From the NCBI RefSeq assembly GCF_900116295.1, contig NZ_FPAF01000016.1:1-64000 (forward strand): a stretch of DNA of 64,000 bases, in the 5' to 3' direction. The notes under the pieces were generated by a model. That model was given only the letters and a program-made list of their open reading frames with translations. It was not told the origin of the DNA and made no database searches. The stretch's first letter is position 1, and every line of letters begins with the position of its first letter. This DNA is from Bacillus sp. 103mf. Lineage in GTDB: Bacteria > Bacillota > Bacilli > Bacillales > Bacillaceae_G. This document shows, one piece after another, positions 1 to 8,385 of the stretch. The translations under genes were made by a program, and so were the position numbers.

Positions 1-1
1 A

Positions 2-283
2 AATCGAAAGGTGTCAAAGTCGATTTCTGATGCGGGCTGGGGTGCTTTTCGCCGCATGCTTTCGTATAAGTGTGAGAAATTTGGAGGCCTACTAGTAAAA
101 GTAGATCCAGCATATACATCACAAGATTGTTCAGGCTGTGGGAATCGTGTGAAAAAATCACTTTCTATTCGGACACATATTTGTGCAAAGTGTGGAACGG
201 TATTAGACAGGGATCATAATGCAAGTCTAAACATTTTGCGAAAGGGGTTAGAACAATTACGTGTGAGAGCGACTGAAGACTGA
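2..283 (+). CDS. tnpB: IS200/IS605-family TnpB (RNA-guided nuclease), C-terminal part, cut by the window edge
   Basis: The frame is open to the window start, so only the last 93 residues are seen. They hold a four-Cys zinc ribbon (CSGCG and CAKCG pairs) and directly after it the LDRDHNAS motif that carries the last RuvC catalytic Asp of TnpB/OrfB proteins. TnpB proteins are RNA-guided DNA nucleases (relatives of Cas12) encoded by IS200/IS605-type elements. No TnpA is visible; it could lie upstream or be absent. The reading frame is intact here, so the protein may be functional. Identification of the family is firm; activity is unknown. Confidence 0.9.
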   Translation, partial: NRKVSKSISDAGWGAFRRMLSYKCEKFGGLLVKVDPAYTSQDCSGCGNRVKKSLSIRTHICAKCGTVLDRDHNASLNILRKGLEQLRVRATED

Positions 284-433
284 AACTGTAGGGCAAGGTT
301 GTGTCCAAACAATATAAACGACGCCTGCGGAGAGTATGTAAGACTGCTTGGAAAACCCAAACAGCATTGCTCTATGAAACAGGAAGCCCCTTCTTCAAAC
401 AGCTCGTAAGAGTGTTAAGGAGGGGTCATTCAC
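284..433 (+). ncRNA. tnpB 3' flank / right end: probable omega (re) RNA scaffold region
   Basis: Between the tnpB stop and about base 433 there is no gene. Established work on TnpB shows that the guide RNA (omegaRNA) is made from the 3' end of tnpB through the element's right end, the guide being the adjacent flank. A hairpin is visible near 388-425 (CCCCT pairing with AGGGG), followed by TTCAC at 429-433, resembling IS605-type right ends. If that is the end, the guide would start with the bases from 434 onward. The exact boundary is inferred. Confidence 0.5.
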
Positions 434-454
434 AGTAGAATTCGTTATAGGAAT

Positions 455-488
455 AAAAAATCTTTGCGCACACACGCAAAGACTTTTT
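455..488. terminator. Bidirectional intrinsic terminator
   Basis: Stem TCTTTGCG/CGCAAAGA at 461-482, with an A-rich run before it and TTTTT after it. It lies between the tnpB remnant and the convergent minus-strand gene pair ending at 487. Confidence 0.75.
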
Positions 489-666
489 ATTTTCGTTCCT
501 CCAGTTTTCCAACACAAGAAGTGCAATACACTTCGCCGCCGAGTTCAATATATTTTTGAATATTTGTTATCCCACTTGGCGGATATTGCATGTACACCCA
601 AGAACGTTCATGTACTGCAATTTCCTTCCCACATGTTGTACACGTAGTTGATTTTTTACCAAACAT
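487..666 (-). CDS. Small protein with two CxxC pairs (putative zinc-binding), 59 aa
   Basis: Starts at ATG 664-666 behind an AAGGGG ribosome site. It begins MFGKKSTTCTTCGKE and ends near CTSCVGKLEERK, so CxxC pairs stand near both ends (CTTC and CTSC), as in small zinc ribbons. Family not recognised. It follows the membrane-protein gene at 669-851 by two bases, on the same strand, so the two are very likely co-transcribed. It ends against a bidirectional terminator. Confidence 0.7.
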   Translation of the reverse strand: MFGKKSTTCTTCGKEIAVHERSWVYMQYPPSGITNIQKYIELGGEVYCTSCVGKLEERK

Positions 667-668
667 AG

Positions 669-851
669 TTATTCCCCTTTACGATAATGAATTTTTCCTG
701 CATAAAAGGCTGAACATAGTAAAAAGAGTGTGCCAAGTCCCCAGCCTCCAATTGCAGCATATGGTACAGCGTCTTTTAATGCCATGCCAGCGCTAATAGA
801 AGCGACGAATAGCAAAATAAATAACGTCGTTAATTTTCTCATTGTATCCAT
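669..851 (-). CDS. Small two-helix membrane protein, 60 aa
   Basis: Two hydrophobic stretches (about residues 7-25 and 31-50) and a short charged tail (HYRKGE). The start at 851 has a strong AAAGGGGGG site 7-8 bases upstream. It may belong to the YlaF/DUF5325-like small membrane proteins, but that is from memory of general features only. First gene of a two-gene unit with the CxxC protein downstream. Function unknown. Confidence 0.7.
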   Translation of the reverse strand: MDTMRKLTTLFILLFVASISAGMALKDAVPYAAIGGWGLGTLFLLCSAFYAGKIHYRKGE

Positions 852-929
852 ATGAAGTCCCCCCTTTAAAAGCCTATATTTTTATTATAAGGTAAATTTC
901 GGAAAATAAATGTTTTTTCGATAAAGAAG

Positions 930-979
930 TGTGATAGGTCTCACATTTTTTTACTGTTATATTATGTATGATAAAATTT
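930..979 (+). promoter_or_regulatory. Fnr-dependent promoter of moaB-mobA
   Basis: Perfect palindrome TGTGATAGGTCTCACA at 930-945 (consensus TGTGA-N6-TCACA for Bacillus Fnr/CRP-type regulators). A TATGAT hexamer lies at 967-972, putting the palindrome centre 34.5 bp upstream of its last base, i.e. near -41.5, the class II activator position. No good -35 box is seen. An Fnr gene is encoded at 53645-54337. Confidence 0.85.
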
Positions 980-1010
980 AGAGAAGCTTATCAATGAGGA
1001 GGAAAAAAGA

Positions 1011-1520
1011 ATGAGCGTCACAGAACATAAAAAACAAGCACCTGTACAAGTTCGTTGTAAAATCATCACAATCTCGGATACGCGTACAGAAGAAACCGAT
1101 AAAAGTGGTAAGCTATTAAAAGAGTTATTAAGAGAAACAAATCACCAAGTAACAGCGTATGAGATTGTGAAAGATGATAAGGAAAGCATTCAGCAAGCTG
1201 TCTTGTCTGGATATCATCAAGAGGATGTTGACGTTGTATTAACCAATGGAGGAACAGGTATTACAAAGCGTGACGTGACAATTGAAGCTGTTTCTCCATT
1301 ATTAGATAAGGAAATCGTTGGTTTTGGTGAGTTATTTCGAACGATTAGTTATTTAGAAGATATCGGCAGCGCAGCGATGCTAAGCAGGGCGATTGGCGGA
1401 ACAATTGGTAGAAAGGTGGTCTTTTCTATGCCAGGGTCGACAGGTGCAGTTCGTCTAGCAATGAATAAATTAATTTTACCAGAGCTTGGCCATATTACAT
1501 TTGAGCTGCATCGTCAATGA
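1011..1520 (+). CDS. moaB: Molybdopterin adenylyltransferase family protein MoaB
   Basis: 169 aa, MoaB/MogA fold. The protein acts in molybdenum cofactor synthesis, adenylating molybdopterin before Mo insertion. Visible motifs: TISDTR near residue 24, the TNGGTG turn near residue 82 and the SMPGSTGAV segment near residue 147, all typical of MoaB/MogA/MoeA domains. Good AGGAGG-type site before the ATG. It overlaps mobA by four bases (ATGA), so the two are translationally coupled. The upstream perfect Fnr palindrome implies anaerobic induction with the nitrate reductase genes about 46 kb away. Confidence 0.93.
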   Translation: MSVTEHKKQAPVQVRCKIITISDTRTEETDKSGKLLKELLRETNHQVTAYEIVKDDKESIQQAVLSGYHQEDVDVVLTNGGTGITKRDVTIEAVSPLLDKEIVGFGELFRTISYLEDIGSAAMLSRAIGGTIGRKVVFSMPGSTGAVRLAMNKLILPELGHITFELHRQ

Positions 1521-2101
1521 AAATAGCAGGAATTGTATTAGCCGGCGGAAGATCGAGTCGTTTTGGAGAGCCGAAAGCATTAGCAACTTGGCAGGGAAAA
1601 ACATTTATTGAGCATAGTATAGAAGCGTTAAAAGAAGTTGTAACAGATATGGTTGTCATTAGCCATTCAGACATTACAGATGAGCTTTCACATATACTGA
1701 ATGTTCCTGTTATAGAAGACCTTGCGTTATATAAAGGAAACGGCCCCCTTGCTGGTTTAGTAACAGGCATGGAATATGTAAGCGCAGACTGGTACATCGT
1801 TGCACCGTGCGACACACCAAATGTTTCGAAAGAGTGGGCACTGGAATTAATAGAACGAGCGGATGAAGTATATGAAGCAATTGTTCCGTTAGCTGAAGGG
1901 CGGAAACAACCGCTTTTAGCACTATACCATTATAAAGTAAAAGAGAAAATAGAACGGTTATTAAAAGAAGAGAAAAGAAGTATGCAGGGGTTATTATCAC
2001 AGTGTAACGTTCAGTATGTAACGGTGACAGAAACAGATGTATTTGTTAATGTGAATACAAAAGAAGAGTATAACGAATTACAGAAGAAAAAGAGCAAATA
2101 A
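1517..2101 (+). CDS. mobA: Molybdenum cofactor guanylyltransferase MobA
   Basis: 194 aa nucleotidyltransferase that joins GMP to Mo-molybdopterin to form the MGD cofactor used by NarG. The N-terminus carries the signature [14 protein letters not shown] (residues about 8-21), with the GTP-binding glycine loop and Lys. APCDTPNVS near residue 96 is the metal-binding Asp region. The start codon overlaps the moaB stop. MobA plus the Fnr-controlled promoter ties this pair functionally to the nar/mo block at 46.8-61 kb. Confidence 0.93.
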   Translation: MKIAGIVLAGGRSSRFGEPKALATWQGKTFIEHSIEALKEVVTDMVVISHSDITDELSHILNVPVIEDLALYKGNGPLAGLVTGMEYVSADWYIVAPCDTPNVSKEWALELIERADEVYEAIVPLAEGRKQPLLALYHYKVKEKIERLLKEEKRSMQGLLSQCNVQYVTVTETDVFVNVNTKEEYNELQKKKSK

Positions 2102-2113
2102 GGGGAGTACATA

Positions 2114-2746
2114 ATGGAAAGCGAATTACTAAAAATATTTGATGAACATAGAAATCCAGTCGGAGTCGCAACACGTGAAGAAGTACATAAAATAGGGCAT
2201 TGGCATGAAACATTTCATTGCTGGTTTATAAGTAGGGAAAATGGAGTAGATTATATTCATCTGCAAATTCGTAGTCATATAAAAAAGGATTATCCAAATT
2301 TGTTAGACATTACAGCTGCGGGACATATACTAGCTCATGAAACTGTGTATGATGGAATACGCGAAGTGCAAGAAGAAGTGGGGATTGATGTCTCGTTTGA
2401 TGAACTTATATCATTAGACACTATCAATTATTGCGTTACAATGGAAGCTTTTATTGATAAAGAATTAGCTCACGTTTTTTTATATGAAATGAAAGGCACA
2501 ATGGACGATTATACACTGCAAGCAGAAGAAGTGTCAGGTATTGTCAAAATTGACTTCAATAGTTTTTCTGAACTTTGGTTAGGAGAAAGAAATGAAATTA
2601 CAGTAGAAGGATTCGAAATGAATGAAGCCGGAGAAAAAGTTTCTATTCATAAAACGATAGATAAAAGTCATTTTGTGCCGCATGAGCTTTCGTATTATGA
2701 GAGCATTATCACGTTGATGAGAGAGAATATGAAGTTATTGGTCTAA
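2114..2746 (+). CDS. NUDIX hydrolase (IPP-isomerase-like subgroup), 210 aa
   Basis: Contains an exact NUDIX box (G-x5-E-x7-REVQEEVGI, about residues 64-86), the Mg-binding site of nucleoside diphosphate-X hydrolases. N-terminal text (IFDEHRNPVGVATREEVH, GHWHETFHCWF) resembles the YfcD/isopentenyl-diphosphate-isomerase-like group. Substrate cannot be told from sequence. Starts 12 bases after mobA with its own AGGGGAG site, so it could be read through from the mobA transcript. A terminator follows at 2811-2850. Confidence 0.88.
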   Translation: MESELLKIFDEHRNPVGVATREEVHKIGHWHETFHCWFISRENGVDYIHLQIRSHIKKDYPNLLDITAAGHILAHETVYDGIREVQEEVGIDVSFDELISLDTINYCVTMEAFIDKELAHVFLYEMKGTMDDYTLQAEEVSGIVKIDFNSFSELWLGERNEITVEGFEMNEAGEKVSIHKTIDKSHFVPHELSYYESIITLMRENMKLLV

Positions 2747-2810
2747 AAAATAATTGCTCTGTATTTACAAATCAAAATCATCCCAAAAAACAACCACATA
2801 AGATTGAATT

Positions 2811-2850
2811 AGCAAAAGCACTCATATTATTCGAGCGCTTTTGCTTTTGT
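2811..2850 (+). terminator. Intrinsic terminator after the NUDIX gene
   Basis: AGCAAAAGC with CTC / GAG and GCTTTTGCTTTT form a stem of about 12 bp with a short T-rich tail. Confidence 0.7.
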
Positions 2851-2878
2851 AAAAACAATACATTTATATATCTAAAAT

Positions 2879-3071
2879 ATATAAATGTATTTTAATTTTT
2901 CGACACATAAGTCGTTGCTATGGAGAAAAAATTGACCTGCACTCGCTTTCTCACTTTGTTTTAACCCTTGCCCGTGGCAGGAAAAGGCCCTGACCACTCC
3001 TATGCATGGCCAGATGCTCTCGTCCCCCTAAAGAAAAGAGGTTTTATGTTGTTTTGTTAATTTTTATATAT
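2879..3071 (+). repeat. Dispersed repeat family R1, copy A (MITE-like)
   Basis: About 193 bp, sharing with the other copies the order: AT-rich end, CGACACATAAG, GCTATG, a pyrimidine block, TTTGTTTTAA, GTGGCAG-AAAAGG, CTGACC-N12-GGCCAG, ATGCTCTCGTCC, then a C-run/A-run/GAGGTTTT segment and an AT-rich end. The two ends form an imperfect inverted repeat. An extra palindrome (ATACATTTATAT / ATATAAATGTAT, 2858-2890) abuts it. Fills the gap between two convergent genes. Confidence 0.85.
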
Positions 3072-3078
3072 AGAATAT

Positions 3079-3612
3079 TTAAATCAGCAATCCCATAATA
3101 AGAGTACTATAATACATACCATCTATATACGTATCTTGTTGTAATAATCCTTCTTCTTTAAAGCCAACCTTCTTATAAAGTTCTATTGCTCTATCATTAT
3201 CTTCTCGAGTTACAAGATGTATTTTCTTAGTTGTTCCATTTCCTTTTGCCCATTCAATAAGTTCTTCCATCAATTTTCTTCCTAAACCAAACCCGCAGTG
3301 CTCTTCTGCAATTACGATTCCGAGCGTTCCTACATGCTTCGTTCGCGCTTTTTGACTAGAGGTAATAGATGCGATGCTGATGATCTCATCATCCATTGTT
3401 GCTAGCAATATAATTGAATGATTATCTGTTCTAGTAGACTCTATGAAGTTTTCATAATCATGTAGAGACATACTGAACCCATTTTTTCCGAACGAAAGAA
3501 AATCAGTTTCTCCGCCGACTATATTATAAAATTTGATCATAGACTGAGCGTCTTCTTGGACAGCTTCTCTTATCATCACTTCTTTACCATTTTTTAAACA
3601 TATTTTTTTCAT
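3079..3612 (-). CDS. GNAT-family N-acetyltransferase, 177 aa
   Basis: Full-length GNAT fold. The acetyl-CoA pyrophosphate loop is seen as HCGFGLGRKLM (about residues 105-115), preceded by the beta-4 segment GTLGIVI, and followed by REDNDRAIELYKKVGF, the usual C-terminal motif B region. The substrate (amine, antibiotic or protein) is not predictable. It lies alone between copies A and B of repeat R1, on the minus strand. Confidence 0.9.
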   Translation of the reverse strand: MKKICLKNGKEVMIREAVQEDAQSMIKFYNIVGGETDFLSFGKNGFSMSLHDYENFIESTRTDNHSIILLATMDDEIISIASITSSQKARTKHVGTLGIVIAEEHCGFGLGRKLMEELIEWAKGNGTTKKIHLVTREDNDRAIELYKKVGFKEEGLLQQDTYIDGMYYSTLIMGLLI

Positions 3613-3630
3613 ATTTCTCAGCTTCTTTCG

Positions 3631-3766
3631 ATTTTAATTTTTCGAGATATAATTCGTTATTATGCAGAAGAAAAAATGCACTTACTTTTTCCTTCTATTT
3701 TAACTTCTATAGATGCTCTCATCCCTTCTTAAAAAGTGGGGGATGTTGCTCCTTTAACGTATATAT
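3631..3766 (+). repeat. Dispersed repeat R1, degenerate copy B
   Basis: Retains the left end (TTTTAATTTTTCGA..ATA..TTCGTTATTATGCAGAA), a pyrimidine block, TATTTTAA and ATGCTCTCATCCC, but lacks the GTGGCAG and CTGACC parts: an internal deletion. Its right end runs into copy C. Confidence 0.65.
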
Positions 3767-3942
3767 CCATTTCAATTTTTTGACATATAAGTCGCTGCTA
3801 TGCAGAATACAGCATGACCGCTACTTGCTTTTTTCTTTTGTTTTAAACCTAGCATGTGGCAGAAAAAGGCCCTGACCGCTTCTATGCCTGGCCAGATGCT
3901 CTCGTCCCCCCTAAAAAAAAGAGGTTTTTAACTTGTATATAG
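3760..3942 (+). repeat. Dispersed repeat R1, copy C
   Basis: Near-consensus copy of about 183 bp: TATATATCCAT left end, GACATATAAGTCGCTGCTATGC, GTGGCAG, CTGACC-N12-GGCCAG, ATGCTCTCGTCCCCCC, GAGGTTTTTAACTTGTATATAG right end. Confidence 0.85.
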
Positions 3943-4000
3943 TTATGTCCATCATAATATTAATGTTTGAAATTTTATAGCTTTCATTTTTGAATTAAAA

Positions 4001-4183
4001 ATATATAAATCCATTTTAATTTTCCGACACCTAAATCGCTGCTATGCAGAATACAATATGCCCTGCACTCGTTTTCTCTCTTTGTTTTAACCCTCGCATG
4101 TGGCAGAAAAAGGTCCTGACCGCTTCTATGCCCGGCCAGATGCTCTCGTCCACTCAAAAAGAAAGGAGTTTTTAATTATATAA
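4001..4183 (+). repeat. Dispersed repeat R1, copy D
   Basis: Fourth R1 unit in a row in the 3.6-4.2 kb gap, same orientation as A-C. It keeps CTGACC-N12-GGCCAG and ATGCTCTCGTCC. Apart from repeats B, C and D and a terminator, the 3613-4396 gap holds no gene that I can support. Confidence 0.85.
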
Positions 4184-4207
4184 TAAAGCAAGGGGATTAG
4201 AACGATA

Positions 4208-4247
4208 CAAAAAAGCGAAGAACCATAAAGATTCTTCGCTTTTTTGT
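4208..4247. terminator. Bidirectional intrinsic terminator
   Basis: AAAAAAGCGAAGAA / TTCTTCGCTTTTTT, a 14-bp perfect stem with a 9-base loop. It serves the minus-strand gene ending at 4397 and would also stop plus-strand transcription. Confidence 0.8.
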
Positions 4248-4396
4248 AATTGAATACTAGGGTATCTTGCTATATATGAGGTAAATTCACTCTTTATATA
4301 TATTATACCACTGTAAATTATTTGAAATTTATGCAATATTGCATATCGTACTTTTAGAATGTTGTCAGTTTGAAATGTGTTGATTTGTTATTTACG

Positions 4397-4813
4397 TTAA
4401 GAAACACATATAAAGTTTCTAATTTGTGAATATCGATAGCTTACTTTGCGGCGTCGTCCTGCTTGCCATGTATATCCGGATACTCCGTGCGTTCTTACTT
4501 CAGTAGGATAAAACCAAAAATTTCTTCCAAATGGTCCTTGTCCTTTTAAGCCAATAAATCCCCATCTTCCTAAACAATTACACATCAATGATCGTATTTG
4601 ACCCATTTGTATAGGAGAAGAAAATGTTGATGGTACTGATGGCGCTTGTGCTGGTGGTGCTGATGTTGGAGCATCTTCAGCATCGTCGGGACGATATACG
4701 TCATCATCGTTTTCTCTTATGTCCTCGAAGGATTGATAACCAGGAGTTTGCATAGGGTAATACTGTGGTTGATTATAATTTGCATACGGAAAATACATTG
4801 GTTGATTATTCAT
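4397..4813 (-). CDS. Hypothetical Tyr/Pro/Gln-rich protein, 138 aa
   Basis: The N-terminal 45 residues are rich in Tyr, Pro, Asn and Gln (MNNQPMYFPYANYNQPQYYP), followed by an acidic then Pro/Ala/Ser-rich linker. The C-terminal 65 residues look folded (CNCLGRWGFIGL, FWFYPTEVRTHGVSGYTW) and end in a basic, Tyr-rich tail. Composition suggests a spore-surface protein, but I do not recognise the family. Good ribosome site (GAGGTGATG) before the start. Confidence 0.65.
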   Translation of the reverse strand: MNNQPMYFPYANYNQPQYYPMQTPGYQSFEDIRENDDDVYRPDDAEDAPTSAPPAQAPSVPSTFSSPIQMGQIRSLMCNCLGRWGFIGLKGQGPFGRNFWFYPTEVRTHGVSGYTWQAGRRRKVSYRYSQIRNFICVS

Positions 4814-4957
4814 GAAAACATCACCTCATCTTCTTTTATCCACATTTACAATATTAGTATGTTGTGTGCTCCTTATATGAAGCTTATTTATAGCCTAAAA
4901 ATGTCCTTAGCTTCTGTTGAATAATTCACAAAGTGTTTAAAACCTATTAAAAAATAG

Positions 4958-4973
4958 TATGAAATCTTGCATA
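4958..4973 (+). promoter_or_regulatory. PlcR box upstream of colA
   Basis: TATGAAATCTTGCATA matches the PlcR operator TATGNAN4TNCATA at every fixed position. It lies 67 bp upstream of the collagenase start codon. PlcR is the quorum-sensing activator of secreted virulence factors in the B. cereus group. Confidence 0.9.
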
Positions 4974-5039
4974 TTTAATTTTATTCATTTAAATAATATG
5001 TTATTTTGTTTCAGTTATATATTAGTATGGAGGGACATT

Positions 5040-8000
5040 ATGAAAAAGAAAATGAATAAAATTATGCTTGGAGTTAGTACAATGGCATTGTCGTTAGGGG
5101 CGTTGCAAGCTGAAGTATCAGCGGAAGAAAAAGTACCTTACAATGTACTGCAAATGAAACCAGCAGGGATAGAAAAGCCAAAAGATGCAGTTGCTCATTC
5201 CTCAAAAGCTGATGAAACATTATCATTTGAAGAACGTTTAAAAGTAGGAGATTTTTCACAGAAGCCAGCCCCCGCTAAGAAAAGTGTGAAAGCAAATCAG
5301 TCGCAGCAAAGCTATACTTTAGATGAGCTGAATAAAATGAGCGATGAGGAGTTAATTGATACATTAGCAACTATTCGCAGCGGACAAATTAAAGGTTTAT
5401 TTCAGTTTAATGAAGAAACAAAAGCTTTCTATGGAAATAAAGAGCGTATGCAAGTAATCATGAATGCATTAGAGAAACGAGGAAGTACGTTTACAAAAAA
5501 TGATGCAAAAGGAATTGATACATTTACTGAAGTGCTCCGTTCCGCTTTTTATGTTGGATATAATAATAATGAATTAAGTTATTTAAATGAGAGAAGCTTC
5601 AAAGATAAATGTTTACCGGCACTAAAAGCAATTGCAAAGAATCCGAACTTTAAACTTGGTACAGCTGAGCAAGATTTGGTTGTAAATGCATACGGGGATT
5701 TAATGAGGAATGCTTCTAGTGACGTTGAAACGGTGCAGTATGCAGCAAAAATTTTAAAACAGTATAATAATAACCTTTCTACATATGAAAATGACAGTAA
5801 GAAAGGAAATGCTGTATACGCTTTAATGCAAGCTGTTGATGCCGATATAGAGACTGATTGGCGTCTTTCGGGTAAAGAGCCAAATGCAACAATGTGGTAT
5901 GGGAAGATTGATGGTTTTATAAATGAAGTAAATAAAATGGCGCTTATAGGTAATGTAACGGATAAAAATGGTTGGCTCATTAATAACGGTATTTACTATG
6001 CAGGACGTCTAGGTAAATTTCACAGTAATCCGAAGAAAGGGTTAGACGTTGTTACCAAAGCGATGCAAATGTATCCATATTTAGGAGAGCAATATTTTGG
6101 TGCAGCAGAACAGATTGCTACAAATTACGGCGGAGTAGATGCAAACGGAAAAACAGTAAATTTAGATCAAATTAAAGAAGAGGGCAAGAAGAAATTTTTA
6201 CCTAAAACGTATACGTTTGATGACGGGGCAATTGTCTTTAAAGCGGGAGATAAAGTGACAGAGGAAAAAATCCAAAGATTGTACTGGGCTGCGAAAGAAG
6301 TAAAAGCACAATATCACCGTGTAATCGGAAATGATAAAGCATTAGAACAAGGGAATGCGGATGATGTATTAACAATCGTAATTTATAACACACCAGATGA
6401 ATATAAATTTAACCAGCAATTGTACGGATATGAAACGGAGAATGGTGGTATTTATATCGAAAATGTCGGAACGTTCTTTACATATGAACGTACGCCGCAG
6501 CAAAGTATTTTTAGTTTAGAAGAATTGTTCCGCCATGAATTTACACACTATTTACAAGGAAGATATGAAGTGCCTGGATTATGGGGGCAAGGAGAATTAC
6601 AGCAAAATGAACGTTTGACATGGTATGAAGAAGGAAATGCGGAATTTTTTGCAGGATCGACGCGTACGAATAATGTAGTGCCGCGTAAGAGTGTTATAAG
6701 AGGTTTATCAAACGAACCAGCAAAACGCTATACAGCAGAACAAACATTATCTGCAAAATACGGAACGTGGGATTTTTATAACTATTCCTTTGCATTGCAG
6801 TCTTATATGTATAATCATAAATTTGATACATTCGACAAAATACAAGATTTAATTCGTGCAAATGATGTGCAAGGTTATGATGCATATCGTGAGCAATTAA
6901 GTAAAGATGCACAATTGAATAAAGAATATCAAACATATATGCAGCAATTAATTGATAATCGAGAAAAGTTTACTGTGCCGCAAGTATCAGATGATTATTT
7001 AGTAAGTCATGTGCAGAAGGCACTAACTGAAGTGAAGCAGGAAATTGCGGATGTTGCGAATGTAAAAGATGCAAAGATTACAAAGCATAAGTCTCAATTC
7101 TTTAATACATTTACAGTTGAAGGTACGTATACAGGCAATGCAACGAAAGGTGAATCTGAAGACTGGAAAACGATGAGTAAACAAGTGAACGAAGCATTAG
7201 AGAAGCTGTCACAAAAAGAATGGAGCGGTTATAAAACAGTAACAGCGTACTTTGTAAATTATCGTGTAAATAATGAAAATCAGTTCCAATATGATATTGT
7301 TTTCCACGGAATTGCAACAGATGAAGGCGCAAGTCAAGGAACGATTGTAAGGAGAAAAGATTCATATTCCGGGGAAGAAAATAACGCAATTCAGTTTAAG
7401 AGCGATAGTTCAAAAGCTGAAGATCGAAACATCGTTTCTTATCTTTGGGACTTTGGAGATGGGGAAACAAGCACAGAAGCAAATCCTACTCATGCATATG
7501 AAAAAGAAGGAACGTATACGGCAACCTTAACAATGAAAGATGATAAAGGAAAAGAAAGTAAAGAACAAATGACAGTTAATGTAGATCGAGCAAGAGAAAC
7601 ATATTACGGGGAAGAAAATACCGCAATTCAGTTTAAGAGCGATAGTTCAAAAGCTGAAGATCGAAAAATCATTTCTTACCTTTGGGACTTTGGAGATGGG
7701 AAAACAAGCACAGAAGCAAATCCTACTCATGCATATGAAAAAGAAGGAACGTATACGGCAACCTTAACAATAAAAGATGATAAAGGAAAAGAAAGTAAAG
7801 AACAAATGACAGTTAATGTAGATCGAATAGGAGCAACTGAAACAGAACCAAATGATCGTGTTGAACAAGCAAATGTAATTCCGTTTAATACGCTTCTCAA
7901 AGGTTCATTTAAGGAAGAAAACTATACGGATATTTATACGTTTAATGTGTCATCACCAAAAGAAATGGAAATTTCCGTAATAAATGAAGGTAAAATTAAC

Positions 8001-8168
8001 ATGATATGGTCGCTTGTTCATGAATCAGCTCTGAGAACAACTATTGCAGGTGAAAAATCTAATGGAAATACATGCAGAGAAAAAATTGCTGTAAAACCAG
8101 GGAAGTATTATTTATATGTGTATGCAACTAATTCGGAAGATGGGACATATGCTGTTAAAGTAAAATAA
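5040..8168 (+). CDS. colA: Secreted microbial collagenase (M9B) with two PKD domains
   Basis: 1042 aa zinc metalloprotease that cleaves collagen outside the cell. Start chosen at 5040, after GGAGGG at 5029-5034; an upstream in-frame ATG lacks a ribosome site. Signal peptide residues 1 to about 30 (cleavage near AEVSA). M9N activator domain about 90-400; peptidase domain with zinc site H499EFTH503 and third ligand E531 (WYEEGNAEFF). Two PKD domains at about 771-850 and 850-930, nearly identical at DNA level (237-bp period), and a PPC/collagen-binding domain at about 930-1041. The PlcR box at 4958-4973 predicts quorum-controlled expression. A second collagenase lies at 22800-25436. Confidence 0.95.
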   Translation: MKKKMNKIMLGVSTMALSLGALQAEVSAEEKVPYNVLQMKPAGIEKPKDAVAHSSKADETLSFEERLKVGDFSQKPAPAKKSVKANQSQQSYTLDELNKMSDEELIDTLATIRSGQIKGLFQFNEETKAFYGNKERMQVIMNALEKRGSTFTKNDAKGIDTFTEVLRSAFYVGYNNNELSYLNERSFKDKCLPALKAIAKNPNFKLGTAEQDLVVNAYGDLMRNASSDVETVQYAAKILKQYNNNLSTYENDSKKGNAVYALMQAVDADIETDWRLSGKEPNATMWYGKIDGFINEVNKMALIGNVTDKNGWLINNGIYYAGRLGKFHSNPKKGLDVVTKAMQMYPYLGEQYFGAAEQIATNYGGVDANGKTVNLDQIKEEGKKKFLPKTYTFDDGAIVFKAGDKVTEEKIQRLYWAAKEVKAQYHRVIGNDKALEQGNADDVLTIVIYNTPDEYKFNQQLYGYETENGGIYIENVGTFFTYERTPQQSIFSLEELFRHEFTHYLQGRYEVPGLWGQGELQQNERLTWYEEGNAEFFAGSTRTNNVVPRKSVIRGLSNEPAKRYTAEQTLSAKYGTWDFYNYSFALQSYMYNHKFDTFDKIQDLIRANDVQGYDAYREQLSKDAQLNKEYQTYMQQLIDNREKFTVPQVSDDYLVSHVQKALTEVKQEIADVANVKDAKITKHKSQFFNTFTVEGTYTGNATKGESEDWKTMSKQVNEALEKLSQKEWSGYKTVTAYFVNYRVNNENQFQYDIVFHGIATDEGASQGTIVRRKDSYSGEENNAIQFKSDSSKAEDRNIVSYLWDFGDGETSTEANPTHAYEKEGTYTATLTMKDDKGKESKEQMTVNVDRARETYYGEENTAIQFKSDSSKAEDRKIISYLWDFGDGKTSTEANPTHAYEKEGTYTATLTIKDDKGKESKEQMTVNVDRIGATETEPNDRVEQANVIPFNTLLKGSFKEENYTDIYTFNVSSPKEMEISVINEGKINMIWSLVHESALRTTIAGEKSNGNTCREKIAVKPGKYYLYVYATNSEDGTYAVKVK
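7370..7830 (+). repeat. Tandem duplication of the PKD-coding segment in colA
   Basis: Two adjacent 237-bp units (starting near GGGGAAGAAAATA at about 7370 and 7607) differ at only a few bases, so the duplication is recent or is kept uniform by gene conversion. Each encodes one 79-residue PKD repeat with the WDFGDG motif. Confidence 0.9.
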
Positions 8169-8249
8169 AGATAGAAATAGGGATACTTCTTTATAGAAAG
8201 AAGTGTCTCTGCATACTGTTGAAAAACAATTTTTTCAACAAAGTGAGAA

Positions 8250-8281
8250 GAAAGCAGATTATATTTGCTTTCTTTTTTCTG
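8250..8281 (+). terminator. Probable colA terminator
   Basis: AAGAAAGCA / TTGCTTTCTTTTTT hairpin with T-run. A further hairpin (ATACTTCTTT / AAAGAAGTGT) at 8183-8208 has no T-run. Confidence 0.65.
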
Positions 8282-8385
8282 CTATTTGTAAATGAGAAAA
8301 GTAGGACTTTTACAAGTAAGAAGGAGTTACAGCACATGTCTCGAAATCTAATGAAGTAAAGTATCGGATATAGCGGGGGAAATAT

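Noticed and set aside
4959-5039. 27-residue upstream extension of the collagenase
   Set aside because: It starts inside the PlcR box with no ribosome site; the internal ATG 5040 has GGAGGG and a normal signal peptide.
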